Of a stretch of DNA of 13,786 nucleotides, positions 1-7,267 are shown piece by piece (position 1 is the first letter of the stretch; every line of letters starts with the position of its first letter). The notes beneath the pieces were generated by a model. That model was not told the origin of the DNA, did not search any database, and saw nothing but the letters and a program-made list of their open reading frames with translations. This DNA is from Deltaproteobacteria bacterium (lineage in GTDB: Bacteria > Desulfobacterota > Desulfobacteria > Desulfobacterales > SG8-13): contig DAOVBC010000021.1 in NCBI GenBank assembly GCA_030670715.1, positions 1-13,786 on the forward strand, given 5' to 3'. The position numbers were made by a program, and so were the translations under genes.

Positions 1-422
1 TTGGCGACTGCGATATCTCCAAGGCCATTAAGCAAAGAAGGTATGAGTTCATCACGACTGACAGGGATGAATACAACACGGACTTTCAGCGTTTTGGTCC
101 TTAACTTTTCGTTGATAAATTTTTCAAACTCTCTTAACTCCTCGTAGGATAGACCATACTGCCGTCCTCGATCCAAGAAGTAGAATGTTTTGCTGTAGGC
201 CACTAAAGCACGGATCGTATGATGTTGAATCATCTCATCAAAATCAACGAGCATCTTCTTTTGCTTAAAAAATATTTCCTCTTGTGGGGATTTATTTGCA
301 GCTGCTGCAACCCCTGATAAAATTGAGAACAAGATACCTGAAATGGTAGCAATGTTTATTAAAGCTAGGAGTATAAATCTATAATTATTTGTTCTTAATC
401 GAATCAAGTGAAATTGAAACAT
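1..422 (-). CDS. MltF-like lytic transglycosylase, 5' part (cut by left window edge)
   Basis: The gene starts at ATG 420-422 and leaves the window after 140 visible residues. Residues about 16-42 form a hydrophobic signal peptide or membrane anchor ending in SGVAAAANK, so the product should act in the periplasm. After it comes DFDEMIQHHTIRALVAYSKT followed by FYFLDRGRQYGLSYEEL, KVRVVFIPVSRDELIPFL and NGLGDIAVA. This pattern matches the start of the solute-binding-protein-3-like domain of MltF-type peptidoglycan lytic transglycosylases, where 'GDIAxAN' normally follows. The catalytic SLT domain would lie outside the window, so enzymatic competence cannot be judged. The start is supported by AGGGAAG eight bases upstream and by the signal peptide beginning at once. 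A solute-binding protein without the SLT domain remains possible. Confidence 0.75.
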   Translation of the reverse strand, partial: MFQFHLIRLRTNNYRFILLALINIATISGILFSILSGVAAAANKSPQEEIFFKQKKMLVDFDEMIQHHTIRALVAYSKTFYFLDRGRQYGLSYEELREFEKFINEKLRTKTLKVRVVFIPVSRDELIPSLLNGLGDIAVA

Positions 423-483
423 TTATAACTTCCCTATCAATAGTATGAATATCTGAGACCGCCAGCTTGTAAAAACTTGCGTG

Positions 484-512
484 ATTTTGCCAATAACGCA
501 ACATTAAGTCAA
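484..512 (-). promoter_or_regulatory. candidate sigma70 promoter for the mltF-like gene
   Basis: On the minus strand TTGACT (507-512) is followed by a 17-base spacer and CAAAAT (484-489). Transcription would start near 477 and leave a leader of about 55 bases before the ATG at 422. The -35 box matches the consensus at five of six bases and the -10 box at four of six. Confidence 0.4.
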
Positions 513-568
513 CTACAGATATCAATTTGATACCACAGGAAACGGCTGATCTGTGATATGTCATGGAT

Positions 569-596
569 ATAAAAGGCAGAGCCGAATAACCCTGCC
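569..596 (-). terminator. rho-independent terminator after the 102-residue gene
   Basis: On the minus strand GGCAGGG (590-596) pairs with CTCTGCC (575-581) across an 8-base loop. This gives seven pairs with one G-U, followed directly by TTTTAT. It lies about 35 bases past the stop codon at 632 and before the promoter candidate of the next gene, as expected of an intrinsic terminator. Confidence 0.55.
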
Positions 597-631
597 CTGG
601 ATTATTAAAAGCTAATTGGCTAATTGCAAGG

Positions 632-940
632 TTACTCACTTTTTCCCAACACTTTTAGGGAATCCGAAACACCGAGTAATGGTTCAAGTTTCCAACGAAA
701 TCCCTCAATCTCCCAGAATGGTACTAACAACTTAGTTATCTCTACAATCGCTTCATCCCCCTTTCCTTTTTCGGTAAAGATAAGATTATAACCTTTTATG
801 CCACTCTCGCCATCAGCACTTGAGAAAGTTTGCCATTTCCTTATGCAAGATGGAAGAGGGTTTTCAGTCACTTTGACGAATATTTTCGACCACTCCTCAG
901 TCTTGTTATGCGGAATCCATTGAGTCCCCATAAATATCAT
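632..940 (-). CDS. small conserved-looking protein of unknown function, 102 residues
   Basis: I cannot assign this protein to a family. It starts at ATG 938-940 behind a near-ideal AAGGAGGT (948-955) seven bases upstream, which is the strongest argument that it is translated. It has no signal peptide or membrane segment and is rich in Trp, Lys and Glu. It alternates short strand-like and helix-like stretches (MIFMGTQWI, KTEEWSKIFVKVTE, IKGYNLIFTEKGKG, AIVEITKLLVPF, IEGFRWKLEPLLGV). That pattern and length would suit a small dimeric alpha+beta barrel domain, but this is only an inference. A terminator-like hairpin follows its stop codon, and two dyads lie in its upstream region, so it is probably a single-gene transcript. 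Confidence 0.65.
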   Translation of the reverse strand: MIFMGTQWIPHNKTEEWSKIFVKVTENPLPSCIRKWQTFSSADGESGIKGYNLIFTEKGKGDEAIVEITKLLVPFWEIEGFRWKLEPLLGVSDSLKVLGKSE

Positions 941-967
941 ATCTTTTACCTCCTTATTTGTTTACTT

Positions 968-990
968 TTTATAAGCAAAAATTGTTTTGC
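968..990 (-). promoter_or_regulatory. dyad next to a -10-like box upstream of the 102-residue gene
   Basis: GCAAAA (975-980) and TTTTGC (985-990) are perfect inverted arms separated by four bases. Minus-strand TATAAA (968-973) lies immediately downstream. This placement resembles an operator overlapping a promoter, but no good -35 box is visible and no regulator is indicated. Confidence 0.3.
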
Positions 991-1305
991 ATATAGAATT
1001 GATCTCCTAACAGAACAGAAAATGTTCAGTCAGGAGCAAGGTAGGCACAATTTGAGAGGTTTCTCCATCTTAATCTTCACCTAAATTGTTAGGTTAAAAT
1101 TTAAGGAAAACCTGTATCTATTTCAGCGGGAAAGGCAAATTAGAATTTGAGAGGTAGTTCAACAACCGAATAGGAATGGTAGAGAGATTTGATAATAAAA
1201 TGAATTTTAGATATGAAATTGAGCTTTAAGAAAAGCACAACTGACTACTAATATCTGAAACAGGACTTTATTGTCAAGTGATAAGTCATGTGGAGATATT
1301 GAAAT

Positions 1306-1332
1306 TATCTCAGAATTGGAATACCTGAGATA
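1306..1332. repeat. perfect 8-base inverted repeat downstream of ilvD
   Basis: TATCTCAG (1306-1313) and CTGAGATA (1325-1332) are perfectly complementary around an 11-base loop. It lies about 65 bases past the ilvD stop codon. Neither strand has a T-run after the stem, so it is not a standard intrinsic terminator, although it could protect an mRNA 3' end. Confidence 0.35.
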
Positions 1333-1396
1333 CGTAGATAATACTACAGAAAATGATCAACCTGTGTTATGTTATGAATCTTTCGAATTTATTAGG

Positions 1397-3160
1397 TTAG
1401 TTCATCTGGGTTTTCAAAACGGCTCCCCGGTCTGCTGATTCTACATGCAGCAGGTAACGGGCGAGCCACCCGCGGGTGACTTTCGGTTCGAATCCCGGCA
1501 GGTCATCCAACCGCCGGTTCAGTTCGTCATCTTCGATCATCAGATCAATCGTTCTTTCCCCGGTATCAATCCGGATGCGGTCACCCTTCTGGATGGCGGC
1601 AATGGGTCCGGCGGAAGCGGCTTCCGGAGATATGTGACCCACGCACAGCCCGCGGGTACCACCCGAAAAGCGTCCGTCCGTAATCAGGGCCGCCCGGATG
1701 CCGGCACCTGTGATGGCCGAGGTGGGAGAGAGCATTTCCTGCATGCCGGGCCCTCCCCGGGGGCCTTCATAGCGGATGACAACCACATCGCCGTCTTTGA
1801 CGTATCCGTCAAGAATTCCGGCCAGTGCCTCTTCCTGGGATTCATAGATCACGGCCGGCCCTTCAAAGGTCATCATGTCTTCGGCAACGCCTGCCACTTT
1901 AACCACCGCACCGTTAGGGGCGACATTGCCGAAAAGGATTGCAAGCCCGCCGTCCGGGCTGAACGGACTGCCAATAGACCGTATTACATCACCGTCCGGA
2001 TCCGACGCGGCATTGACAGCATCGGCAAGTGTACCGGTCACTGTCACGGTACCGAGATGCAGCGCTGATCCGGAGGCTTTCGAAATTTCCCTGAGAATGG
2101 CACTGATGCCGCCTGCCCGATGGACGTCCTCTATATGGATTTCCGGACGGGACGGTGAAACCTTACAAATGCAGGGGGTGATTGAAGAAATCCGGTTGAT
2201 GCGATCCAGATCATATTCAACACCCGCTTCAGCCGCCAGGGCCAGCGTGTGCAGCACCGTGTTTGTGCTGCCGCCCATGGCCATATCCAGAATAAAGGCA
2301 TTGTCGATGGCGTCCCGGCTGATGATGTCAAGCGGCCGGATATTTTCATCCAGACAGCGCCTTAAAACAGATGCCGCATCTTTTACCAGCTGAATCCGCT
2401 GCGGATTCAATTTTGTTGCTGTTTTCTGCTCGTCAGCCCAGATCTCGGCCGTAATGGTACCATTACCGGGCAGCGCCAGTCCCACGGCTTCGCCCAGACA
2501 GTTCATAGAGTTGGCGGTAAACATGCCGGCACAGGATCCGCACCCCGGACAGCTGGTTTCGGCCAGCTTACGCAAATCATCTTCACCGATCTTTCCGGCG
2601 GAATGTTTTCCCACGCCTTCGAATACGGAAATCAGATCCCCGCCACGGCTGCCGGCCAGCATCGGTCCGCCGGAGACATACACCGCAGGAATGTTTATTC
2701 GCACCATCGCATTGTACATAGCGGGAACGATTTTGTCGCAGTTGCCGATACCGATCCACGCGTCACAGGGGTGAGCGGCAATAATCGATTCGATCTGGTC
2801 GGTGATCAGCTCCCGGGAGGCGAGCGAGTACTTCATTCCGTAATGGCCCATGGCGATGCCGTCACAGATCGCCGCACCGATATTGGCGTACCAGACGTTA
2901 AAGCCCAGCCTTTTCAGCTCATCGCGCAGAACGTCTCCGAGCCTGTCCAGGTGGGCATGCCCGGGGATATGGGTGGTATATGAATTAATGACCGTAACAA
3001 ACGGTCGGTCGAGGTCCTTTAAAGAGTCGATGACTCCGGCCGCTTTCATCAGAGACGCGGCCGGCAGCATTTTGTTTCCCTCGGCAACGATTCGGCTGCC
3101 GTGTTTGCGAACATTTTCTATGCCGTCATTGATAAACTGTTTTTCGTCTTTATTCTGCAT
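1397..3160 (-). CDS. ilvD: dihydroxy-acid dehydratase
   Basis: This enzyme dehydrates 2,3-dihydroxy-isovalerate and 2,3-dihydroxy-3-methylvalerate to the 2-oxo acids, the shared step before valine, isoleucine and leucine. It is cytoplasmic and depends on an Fe-S cluster and Mg2+. Visible family marks are HIPGH (64-68), CDGIAMGH (99-106), GNCDK (139-143, with the Lys that is carbamylated in the family), SCPGCGSCAGMFTANSMN (203-220), MAMGGSTNT (293-301) and DGRFSGGTRG (495-504, with the family's catalytic Ser at 499). The PGH in place of PCN groups it with E. coli-type [4Fe-4S] enzymes. DGRFSGGTRG argues against a sugar-acid dehydratase. At 587 residues it is slightly longer than usual, with extra residues at both ends. 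The start has AGGAGG ten bases upstream. No other ilv gene is visible nearby. Confidence 0.95.
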   Translation of the reverse strand: MQNKDEKQFINDGIENVRKHGSRIVAEGNKMLPAASLMKAAGVIDSLKDLDRPFVTVINSYTTHIPGHAHLDRLGDVLRDELKRLGFNVWYANIGAAICDGIAMGHYGMKYSLASRELITDQIESIIAAHPCDAWIGIGNCDKIVPAMYNAMVRINIPAVYVSGGPMLAGSRGGDLISVFEGVGKHSAGKIGEDDLRKLAETSCPGCGSCAGMFTANSMNCLGEAVGLALPGNGTITAEIWADEQKTATKLNPQRIQLVKDAASVLRRCLDENIRPLDIISRDAIDNAFILDMAMGGSTNTVLHTLALAAEAGVEYDLDRINRISSITPCICKVSPSRPEIHIEDVHRAGGISAILREISKASGSALHLGTVTVTGTLADAVNAASDPDGDVIRSIGSPFSPDGGLAILFGNVAPNGAVVKVAGVAEDMMTFEGPAVIYESQEEALAGILDGYVKDGDVVVIRYEGPRGGPGMQEMLSPTSAITGAGIRAALITDGRFSGGTRGLCVGHISPEAASAGPIAAIQKGDRIRIDTGERTIDLMIEDDELNRRLDDLPGFEPKVTRGWLARYLLHVESADRGAVLKTQMN

Positions 3161-3184
3161 GTCCAGCGGTCCTCCTTCTTATCC

Positions 3185-3213
3185 CGTATATTTCATGAAT
3201 ATTTTTCAAACAA
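3185..3213 (-). promoter_or_regulatory. candidate sigma70 promoter of ilvD
   Basis: On the minus strand TTGTTT (3208-3213) is followed by 17 bases and TATACG (3185-3190). A start site near 3178 would leave a very short leader that includes the ribosome-binding site at 3171-3177. Both boxes match the consensus only in part. Confidence 0.3.
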
Positions 3214-3289
3214 GCTAAAAATAACCATGATATTAAAACGTTAGACTACATTTCAGTAACTTCTCAATAAGTCAGGTGCGCTTTTTTAT

Positions 3290-3323
3290 AAATCCCCCTC
3301 AATCCCCCTTTTTCAAAGGGGGA
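3290..3323. repeat. REP-like palindrome with C/G-run arms
   Basis: CCCCCTTT (3304-3311) and AAAGGGGG (3315-3322) form a perfect 8-base stem with a 3-base loop. A second AATCCCCCTC block precedes it (3291-3300). Similar elements, with a direct C-run block next to a C/G-run palindrome, are familiar as dispersed extragenic repeats in many bacterial genomes; that is recall, not a search. It sits 13 bases after the peptidase stop codon. There is no T-run directly after the stem on the minus strand, so a standard terminator is unlikely. Confidence 0.55.
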
Positions 3324-3335
3324 AGCTAAAGGAAA

Positions 3336-6332
3336 TTAAATCCGCTGAAGCTTTAAGGGCCTTTCAAGTTTTTCGTTTGCCGAATTCAACTGGGGCTCTC
3401 CGGAAATAACCGCCACGGCGTGATTTTCCTGATTGTTGTCAAAATACTTGCGAGCGACCGCCAGCACTTGATCACGGTTCAGGGTAAGCAGGCGTTGCTT
3501 AAAACGCTGCCTTGCTTCATCTGTGAGGGAGATGATTTTACGGTAAAACGCTTTGCGGGCAGCCGGACCGGGTGGGTCCGGTTTGTCTATTTCAGAGCAA
3601 ACCTGTAGGATGGCCTCGTTTATATCTTCATCACCGTAATGATCCGACCGAATAAAATCTGCGGCATTTTTGAAGACATCCAGGGTCGATACAATATGCG
3701 GATCACGATAGGAGGCGAGGCAGAACATGCCGTCTTCCGGATTATACAGCGAAAATCCACCGTAAGCGCCCCCCTTTTCCCGAATTTCCCGATGCAGATA
3801 CATGGAACGAAGCATTTTGCTGATCACCGTCAGCGCCGGAGAATCCTCGTGCTCCATGCGGACTGTCTCAAAGGCCTGGGCCACAAATGAAACCGCCGTT
3901 GAGGTACTCCAGCCTTCCCTGGGGGTTCCATTAAGAACTTCTATCTCCGGCGGATGGAAGGCGGCAACACCGTTCTTACCATCGGTATTTTCTCCGAGCT
4001 GATCGTACAAAGACTGAATTGAAGATTCAGCAGCCGAAATTGCGTTTTCTTCACCGATCAGTGCTATTTTGAGATTGTTTTGAAGAAATACTTTCCTGTG
4101 AATGGAAACCAGTTCTCCGGCCAGGAGTTTTAAACGATCGTCTGATATATTCTCCGTTAAGCGCTTTACAGTCTGCAGCTGATGAATACCGCTCCAGGTT
4201 TCGCTGAGACTACGGGCCACGGAAAAATTACGTGAAGCCAGTGAAATCGCCAGCCGATGTCCGTTGTTTACGACCATGGATTCCTGCGCCGCACGGTATT
4301 CCAGCAGTAAACTTTTTAATCGAACAAGGTCTGAAAAATCTACATGAGAGAGAAGCTCTGAAATAATGTCGAACATGTGCTCCCGGTTGCGGTTCAGGCA
4401 TTTTCCACTGAATGACACAAAGGGGATGCATTCACCTGAACCATTAAAGCCGGTTCGGGCATGGGATGACAGGGTGATTCCGCCGGTATACAGATCGATT
4501 CTTTTCGCCATATCGGTATAATCATGAACGTCAGTTCCGACCTTCGGCAGAGCGTAACAGAAAAAGGGCACCAGCGGAACCAGTTTCGGGTCCAGCAGCC
4601 CGGCACCTGCAGCTGCCGCATAATAGAAAATGCCCGAGGTGTTTTGCGCATAACAGATCGCCGGAACCCGGTCGAGGGTCGCTGTCTCCCCGATTCGCTG
4701 AATCTCGGCCGGTATATCTTCCCGCATCAGTGTGGGGAGGCTGGACACATCTTCTTCTGTTTCCTGCAGTTTTGCCAGTGCCCCGGCATCGGCCATTATT
4801 TTGTCCAGTTCAGATTTCTTCAAGCCGGTTCTGATTTGTTCGAGTTCCGCCGCAACCCTTTCCGTTTCTTTTTTCTCCATCGATTGGTCCGGAACCAGTG
4901 AAAATAGAACCTGGTGTGGGTTGTCCAGAAAATACTTTTGGATACGGTTTTCAAAAAAAGGTCCACGGGACATTGCCCCGCGCAGCTTTTTTAAATCTTG
5001 GTCCAGCTGCAGCCGGCTTAGCGGATCCCCGCCATGGATCCAGGTGGCGGTCATGATTAAAAGCTGCTTGATACCATAGGGATAGGGACTGTTAGTGACT
5101 TCCCGGCGATGAAATTCAACCTGATGGATGGCCGATTCGATCAGATCTTTTTCGATACCATGACTGACCAGTCCATTGAGAACATCAAGAACAATGGTCT
5201 TGATTTTTTCCGCCGCAGCCTCTTCCACGTCCTTCAGACCGAAGACAAACATGGTATCCCGACTGTCGGCGTCAAAGCCGGCCGTATCGCACAGGGCGGT
5301 CCCGAGCTGCGAATCGATTAGGGCCTTTCGCACCGGAGATGCGGGGTTGCCGAGAAGAATCTGTTCCAGCAGTGCCAGGACAAGGACTTCAAAAGTGTCT
5401 CTGATGTCGGAGGTCAGCCACGCTACGCAGGCCTGATATTTTTCAAGCGGGTCTTCGTTTTCAGCCAGGGGGTAAGATTGGGTCTCCCGCCGGGGCTGAT
5501 CCCAACGCGGCTGGGAGGGGACATCGGTATCCGGTTCGATGCGCTGAATATTCTTAAGAATCTTTTCCTGGATAAACTCCAGGTGGTCCTTCACGGGTAA
5601 ATTACCATAGGTATAGAAATAGGCATTGCTGGGATGGTAATGATGCTGATGAAACGCCTTGAGCTGGTCATAGGTCAGGCTTGGAATGACGGCAGGCTCT
5701 CCTCCCGAGTTGTGACGATATGTGGTGGAAGGATACAGGGCTCTAAGCAGAGACCGCGCCATCACCTGATCCGGTGACGACATCGCTCCTTTCATCTCAT
5801 TGTAGACCACCCCTTTATAAACAAGCTTATATTCGGCATCCTCTTTTGCCTCGCCTTCAATTTCAAGGCGGTGTCCTTCCTGTTTGAAACTGAGCTCGTC
5901 GATTGCGGGAAAAAAGACCGCATCGAGATAGACATCCATGAGGTTGTAATAGTCTTTGCGGTTCTGGGTGGAAAAAGGATACATGGTCCAGTCCGAAGCG
6001 GTAAAAGCGTTCATAAAGGTACTCAGGCTTCTTTTCAGCATGGAAAAAAAGGGATCGCGGACCGGAAATTTATCGGAACCGCAAAGAACGGTGTGCTCCA
6101 GTATGTGGGCAACACCGGTTGAGTCTTTCGGAACGGTTTTGAAGGCAACGCCGAAGGTGTTTTCCCGGTCGTCATTGCTGATGTGGATGTGCCTCGCACC
6201 GGTTTCAACGTGCCGGAATTCATAAAAAAAAGCTCCGGTTTCCCGAAGTTCAACCACGCGCTGCAGGGAGTATCCCTGATAGTGTCTGCTCTGCTGTAAA
6301 TCCTGATTGTTCGGATCTCTTCCTTTTTCCAT
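3336..6332 (-). CDS. M16C zinc metallopeptidase, presequence-protease (PreP/Cym1/falcilysin) type
   Basis: This 998-residue protein has the length and layout of PreP-type peptidases: four M16-like domains forming a closed chamber that degrades short unfolded peptides. Near the N-terminus is the inverted zinc motif HILEH (76-80), with His76 and His80 as metal ligands and Glu79 as the catalytic base. The third ligand, Glu179, lies in VVYNEMKGAMSSPD. TVLCGSDKFPVRDPFFSM and FMNAFTASDWTMYPF are also typical of the subfamily. In the C-terminal half, REKGGAYGGFS matches the region that helps bind substrate. There is no signal peptide, so it is probably cytoplasmic. The open frame continues to a TTG at 6380 without a ribosome-binding site. 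ATG 6330-6332 is preferred because AGGA lies eight bases upstream and MEKGRDPN suits the family start. It is probably transcribed alone. Confidence 0.92.
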   Translation of the reverse strand: MEKGRDPNNQDLQQSRHYQGYSLQRVVELRETGAFFYEFRHVETGARHIHISNDDRENTFGVAFKTVPKDSTGVAHILEHTVLCGSDKFPVRDPFFSMLKRSLSTFMNAFTASDWTMYPFSTQNRKDYYNLMDVYLDAVFFPAIDELSFKQEGHRLEIEGEAKEDAEYKLVYKGVVYNEMKGAMSSPDQVMARSLLRALYPSTTYRHNSGGEPAVIPSLTYDQLKAFHQHHYHPSNAYFYTYGNLPVKDHLEFIQEKILKNIQRIEPDTDVPSQPRWDQPRRETQSYPLAENEDPLEKYQACVAWLTSDIRDTFEVLVLALLEQILLGNPASPVRKALIDSQLGTALCDTAGFDADSRDTMFVFGLKDVEEAAAEKIKTIVLDVLNGLVSHGIEKDLIESAIHQVEFHRREVTNSPYPYGIKQLLIMTATWIHGGDPLSRLQLDQDLKKLRGAMSRGPFFENRIQKYFLDNPHQVLFSLVPDQSMEKKETERVAAELEQIRTGLKKSELDKIMADAGALAKLQETEEDVSSLPTLMREDIPAEIQRIGETATLDRVPAICYAQNTSGIFYYAAAAGAGLLDPKLVPLVPFFCYALPKVGTDVHDYTDMAKRIDLYTGGITLSSHARTGFNGSGECIPFVSFSGKCLNRNREHMFDIISELLSHVDFSDLVRLKSLLLEYRAAQESMVVNNGHRLAISLASRNFSVARSLSETWSGIHQLQTVKRLTENISDDRLKLLAGELVSIHRKVFLQNNLKIALIGEENAISAAESSIQSLYDQLGENTDGKNGVAAFHPPEIEVLNGTPREGWSTSTAVSFVAQAFETVRMEHEDSPALTVISKMLRSMYLHREIREKGGAYGGFSLYNPEDGMFCLASYRDPHIVSTLDVFKNAADFIRSDHYGDEDINEAILQVCSEIDKPDPPGPAARKAFYRKIISLTDEARQRFKQRLLTLNRDQVLAVARKYFDNNQENHAVAVISGEPQLNSANEKLERPLKLQRI

Positions 6333-6368
6333 AATCACATTCCTGACATGGCCAAACCAAAACCGATT

Positions 6369-6457
6369 TAGGAATTGCAAATTAAGGGGTTGAGGAATTA
6401 AACAACAAACACCTTCGATTTCAAATTCCTCAATTCCTGAATCCCTAAATTCCTCAA
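6369..6457. repeat. cluster of AATTCCT-type direct and inverted repeats
   Basis: AATTCCTCAA occurs at 6424-6433 and 6448-6457, with AATTCCTGAA between them. The inverted form TTGAGGAATT is at 6390-6399, so a 10-base perfect stem with a loop of about 24 bases could form. Shorter related blocks (TAGGAATT, ATCCCTAAATT) fill the rest. It lies in the leader region of the M16C gene. Confidence 0.5.
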
Positions 6458-6470
6458 TCTTTCATTCTTT

Positions 6471-6514
6471 ATTGGCCACAGTCGATATAATAATTGGCCA
6501 CAGTCGATATAATA
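6471..6514. repeat. perfect tandem duplication of a 22-base unit
   Basis: Two identical adjacent copies occupy 6471-6492 and 6493-6514. Each begins ATTGGCCACAGTCGAT and ends ATAATA, and each contains the palindrome TGGCCA. The array lies between the stop codon of the 130-residue gene and the start of the M16C gene. It could be a doubled protein-binding site or simple slippage. Confidence 0.85.
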
Positions 6515-6564
6515 TTTTTTTGCCAAAAAACAAGAAATTCAGAATTCAAATACTATAAGGTCCT

Positions 6565-6957
6565 TCATTTGGCGATATACACACCACGGCTTTTTCGTTT
6601 GATCGCCCCGTTTTTGTTTAACCGGAAAATGATATTCCTGATTTTCTTGTCGTCAAAGCTGGTCCTTGCTTTAATTTCATCAAAACCGGCCCCCTGTTTT
6701 AAATTCCGGATGGCCTGCAGCACCCTGTCAGTGGCCGTCGAAGCCGTCCGCCCGCGCCGCTTTACCCCCCCTGCGACCTTTTTGGCAGGCAGACGTCCGC
6801 GTCTGCCGGGGGCACCCGACGCCTTGAGCAGCTTCTCAAGAAGGTCCAATTTGGCCAGCAGCCTGTCAACATCCTTTTTGGTGGGAATGTCGTAGGTCTG
6901 CATGAAAAACTTCACCATTGCATCGAATGTCACAGGTTTGCCCTTTCGCTTTGCCAT
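6565..6957 (-). CDS. small basic protein with coiled-coil start, AT-hook-like linker and probable winged-helix end
   Basis: I do not recognise a named family. The 130-residue product is very basic and has three visible parts. Residues 8-45 (VTFDAMVKFFMQ, then IPTKKDVDRLLAKLDLLEKLL) look like a short amphipathic or coiled-coil oligomerisation segment. Residues 50-72 are rich in Pro, Gly and Arg, with GRRGR and KRRGR clusters resembling AT-hooks. Residues 75-130 (DRVLQAIRNLKQGAGFDEIKART, then DDKKIRNIIFRLNKNGAIKR, then GVYIAK) have the helix-turn-helix-plus-hairpin spacing of a winged-helix DNA-binding domain. A local regulator or nucleoid-associated protein is the most natural reading, but this is inference. 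The start is secure: AAGGAGGAG lies just upstream of ATG 6955-6957. It is divergent from rsmA across a long structured spacer. Confidence 0.8.
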   Translation of the reverse strand: MAKRKGKPVTFDAMVKFFMQTYDIPTKKDVDRLLAKLDLLEKLLKASGAPGRRGRLPAKKVAGGVKRRGRTASTATDRVLQAIRNLKQGAGFDEIKARTSFDDKKIRNIIFRLNKNGAIKRKSRGVYIAK

Positions 6958-7019
6958 AGCTCCTCCTTGAACGTTTTTATTCGCCCGGATATTTCAAGAA
7001 ATATGCACTTAATATTTAA

Positions 7020-7048
7020 AAATTATTGAATAACTGACCAAATGTCAA
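7020..7048 (-). promoter_or_regulatory. candidate promoter of the 130-residue gene
   Basis: On the minus strand a perfect TTGACA (7043-7048) precedes an AT-rich stretch. A 17-base spacer gives TAATTT (7020-7025), and a 15-base spacer gives the better-matching AATAAT (7022-7027). Transcription would start roughly 55 bases upstream of the ATG at 6957. Confidence 0.4.
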
Positions 7049-7086
7049 GTCGGACCGCACATCGCTCCAAACAGGGTGCCGAAAGA

Positions 7087-7115
7087 TTCATGATCACGAT
7101 ATTGAATAATATAAT
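7087..7115 (+). promoter_or_regulatory. candidate promoter reading into the hairpin chain
   Basis: A perfect TATAAT lies at 7110-7115 with TTCATG (7087-7092) 17 bases upstream as a weak -35 box. Transcription would begin near 7122, a few bases before the first hairpin at 7131. The start site is an inference from the -10 box alone. Confidence 0.35.
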
Positions 7116-7130
7116 CGCTCGTGGTAAGAA

Positions 7131-7159
7131 TTAGGCTTTACGAAACGTTTTCAGCCTAA
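7131..7159. repeat. 7-base inverted repeat at the start of the hairpin chain
   Basis: TTAGGCT (7131-7137) pairs perfectly with AGCCTAA (7153-7159). The loop itself contains the palindrome AAACGTTT (7143-7150). No T-run follows. Confidence 0.6.
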
Positions 7160-7164
7160 TATCC

Positions 7165-7266
7165 GATCGGCCCTTCGGGCTTTGAGGATCGTCCCCGTCG
7201 TGGCGGGGACTAGAGGATCGGCCCTTCGGGCCTTGAGGAGCGCACCTGCTTTCGCAGGCGCTTAAG
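7165..7266. repeat. four tandem hairpin units of alternating 22 and 29 bases
   Basis: Four consecutive units lie end to end: 7165-7186 (22 bases), 7187-7215 (29), 7216-7237 (22) and 7238-7266 (29). Each opens with GATCG (GAGCG in the fourth) and closes with TTGAG, TAGAG or TTAAG. Each carries its own stem: GCCC-TTC-GGGC, GTCCCCG/CGGGGAC with a 6-base loop, GGCCC-TTC-GGGCC, and CCTGC-TTTC-GCAGG with an outer AGCG/CGCT. Units 1 and 3 are nearly identical. Units 2 and 4 share length and ends but not stem sequence, which suggests the stems are kept for structure. No open frame runs through it. Confidence 0.75.
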
Positions 7267-7267
7267 A

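Larger units (their letters stand above)
941..1396. other. AT-rich intergenic region without a recognisable gene
   Basis: No reading frame here looks coding in length, composition or similarity. The visible structure is the dyad at 975-990, a second dyad GAACA/TGTTC at 1013-1027 with a 5-base spacer, and a perfect 8-base inverted repeat at 1306-1332. Base composition is clearly more AT-rich than in ilvD, which begins at its left boundary. Confidence 0.5.

Noticed and set aside
385..639. 84-codon minus-strand frame starting at GTG 639
   Set aside because: It overlaps both the stop codon of the 102-residue gene and the start of the mltF-like gene in another frame. It has no ribosome-binding site, and its first part translates the terminator hairpin.
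830..1084. 84-codon plus-strand frame
   Set aside because: It runs antisense through the well-supported 102-residue gene and its promoter region, with no ribosome-binding site or recognisable protein pattern.
1445..3218. Several long plus-strand frames opposite ilvD
   Set aside because: They are antisense shadows of a GC-rich conserved gene, with no motifs and mutually overlapping frames. The same holds for the frames opposite the peptidase, GAPDH and dikinase genes.
3290..3323. C/G-run palindrome as an intrinsic terminator of the M16C gene
   Set aside because: The stem is strong, but on the minus strand no T-run follows it directly, so it is better described as a REP-like repeat.
6333..6380. 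TTG-initiated 16-residue extension of the M16C peptidase
   Set aside because: No ribosome-binding site precedes the TTG, and the extension translates repeat-rich leader DNA, whereas ATG 6332 has a well-spaced AGGA.
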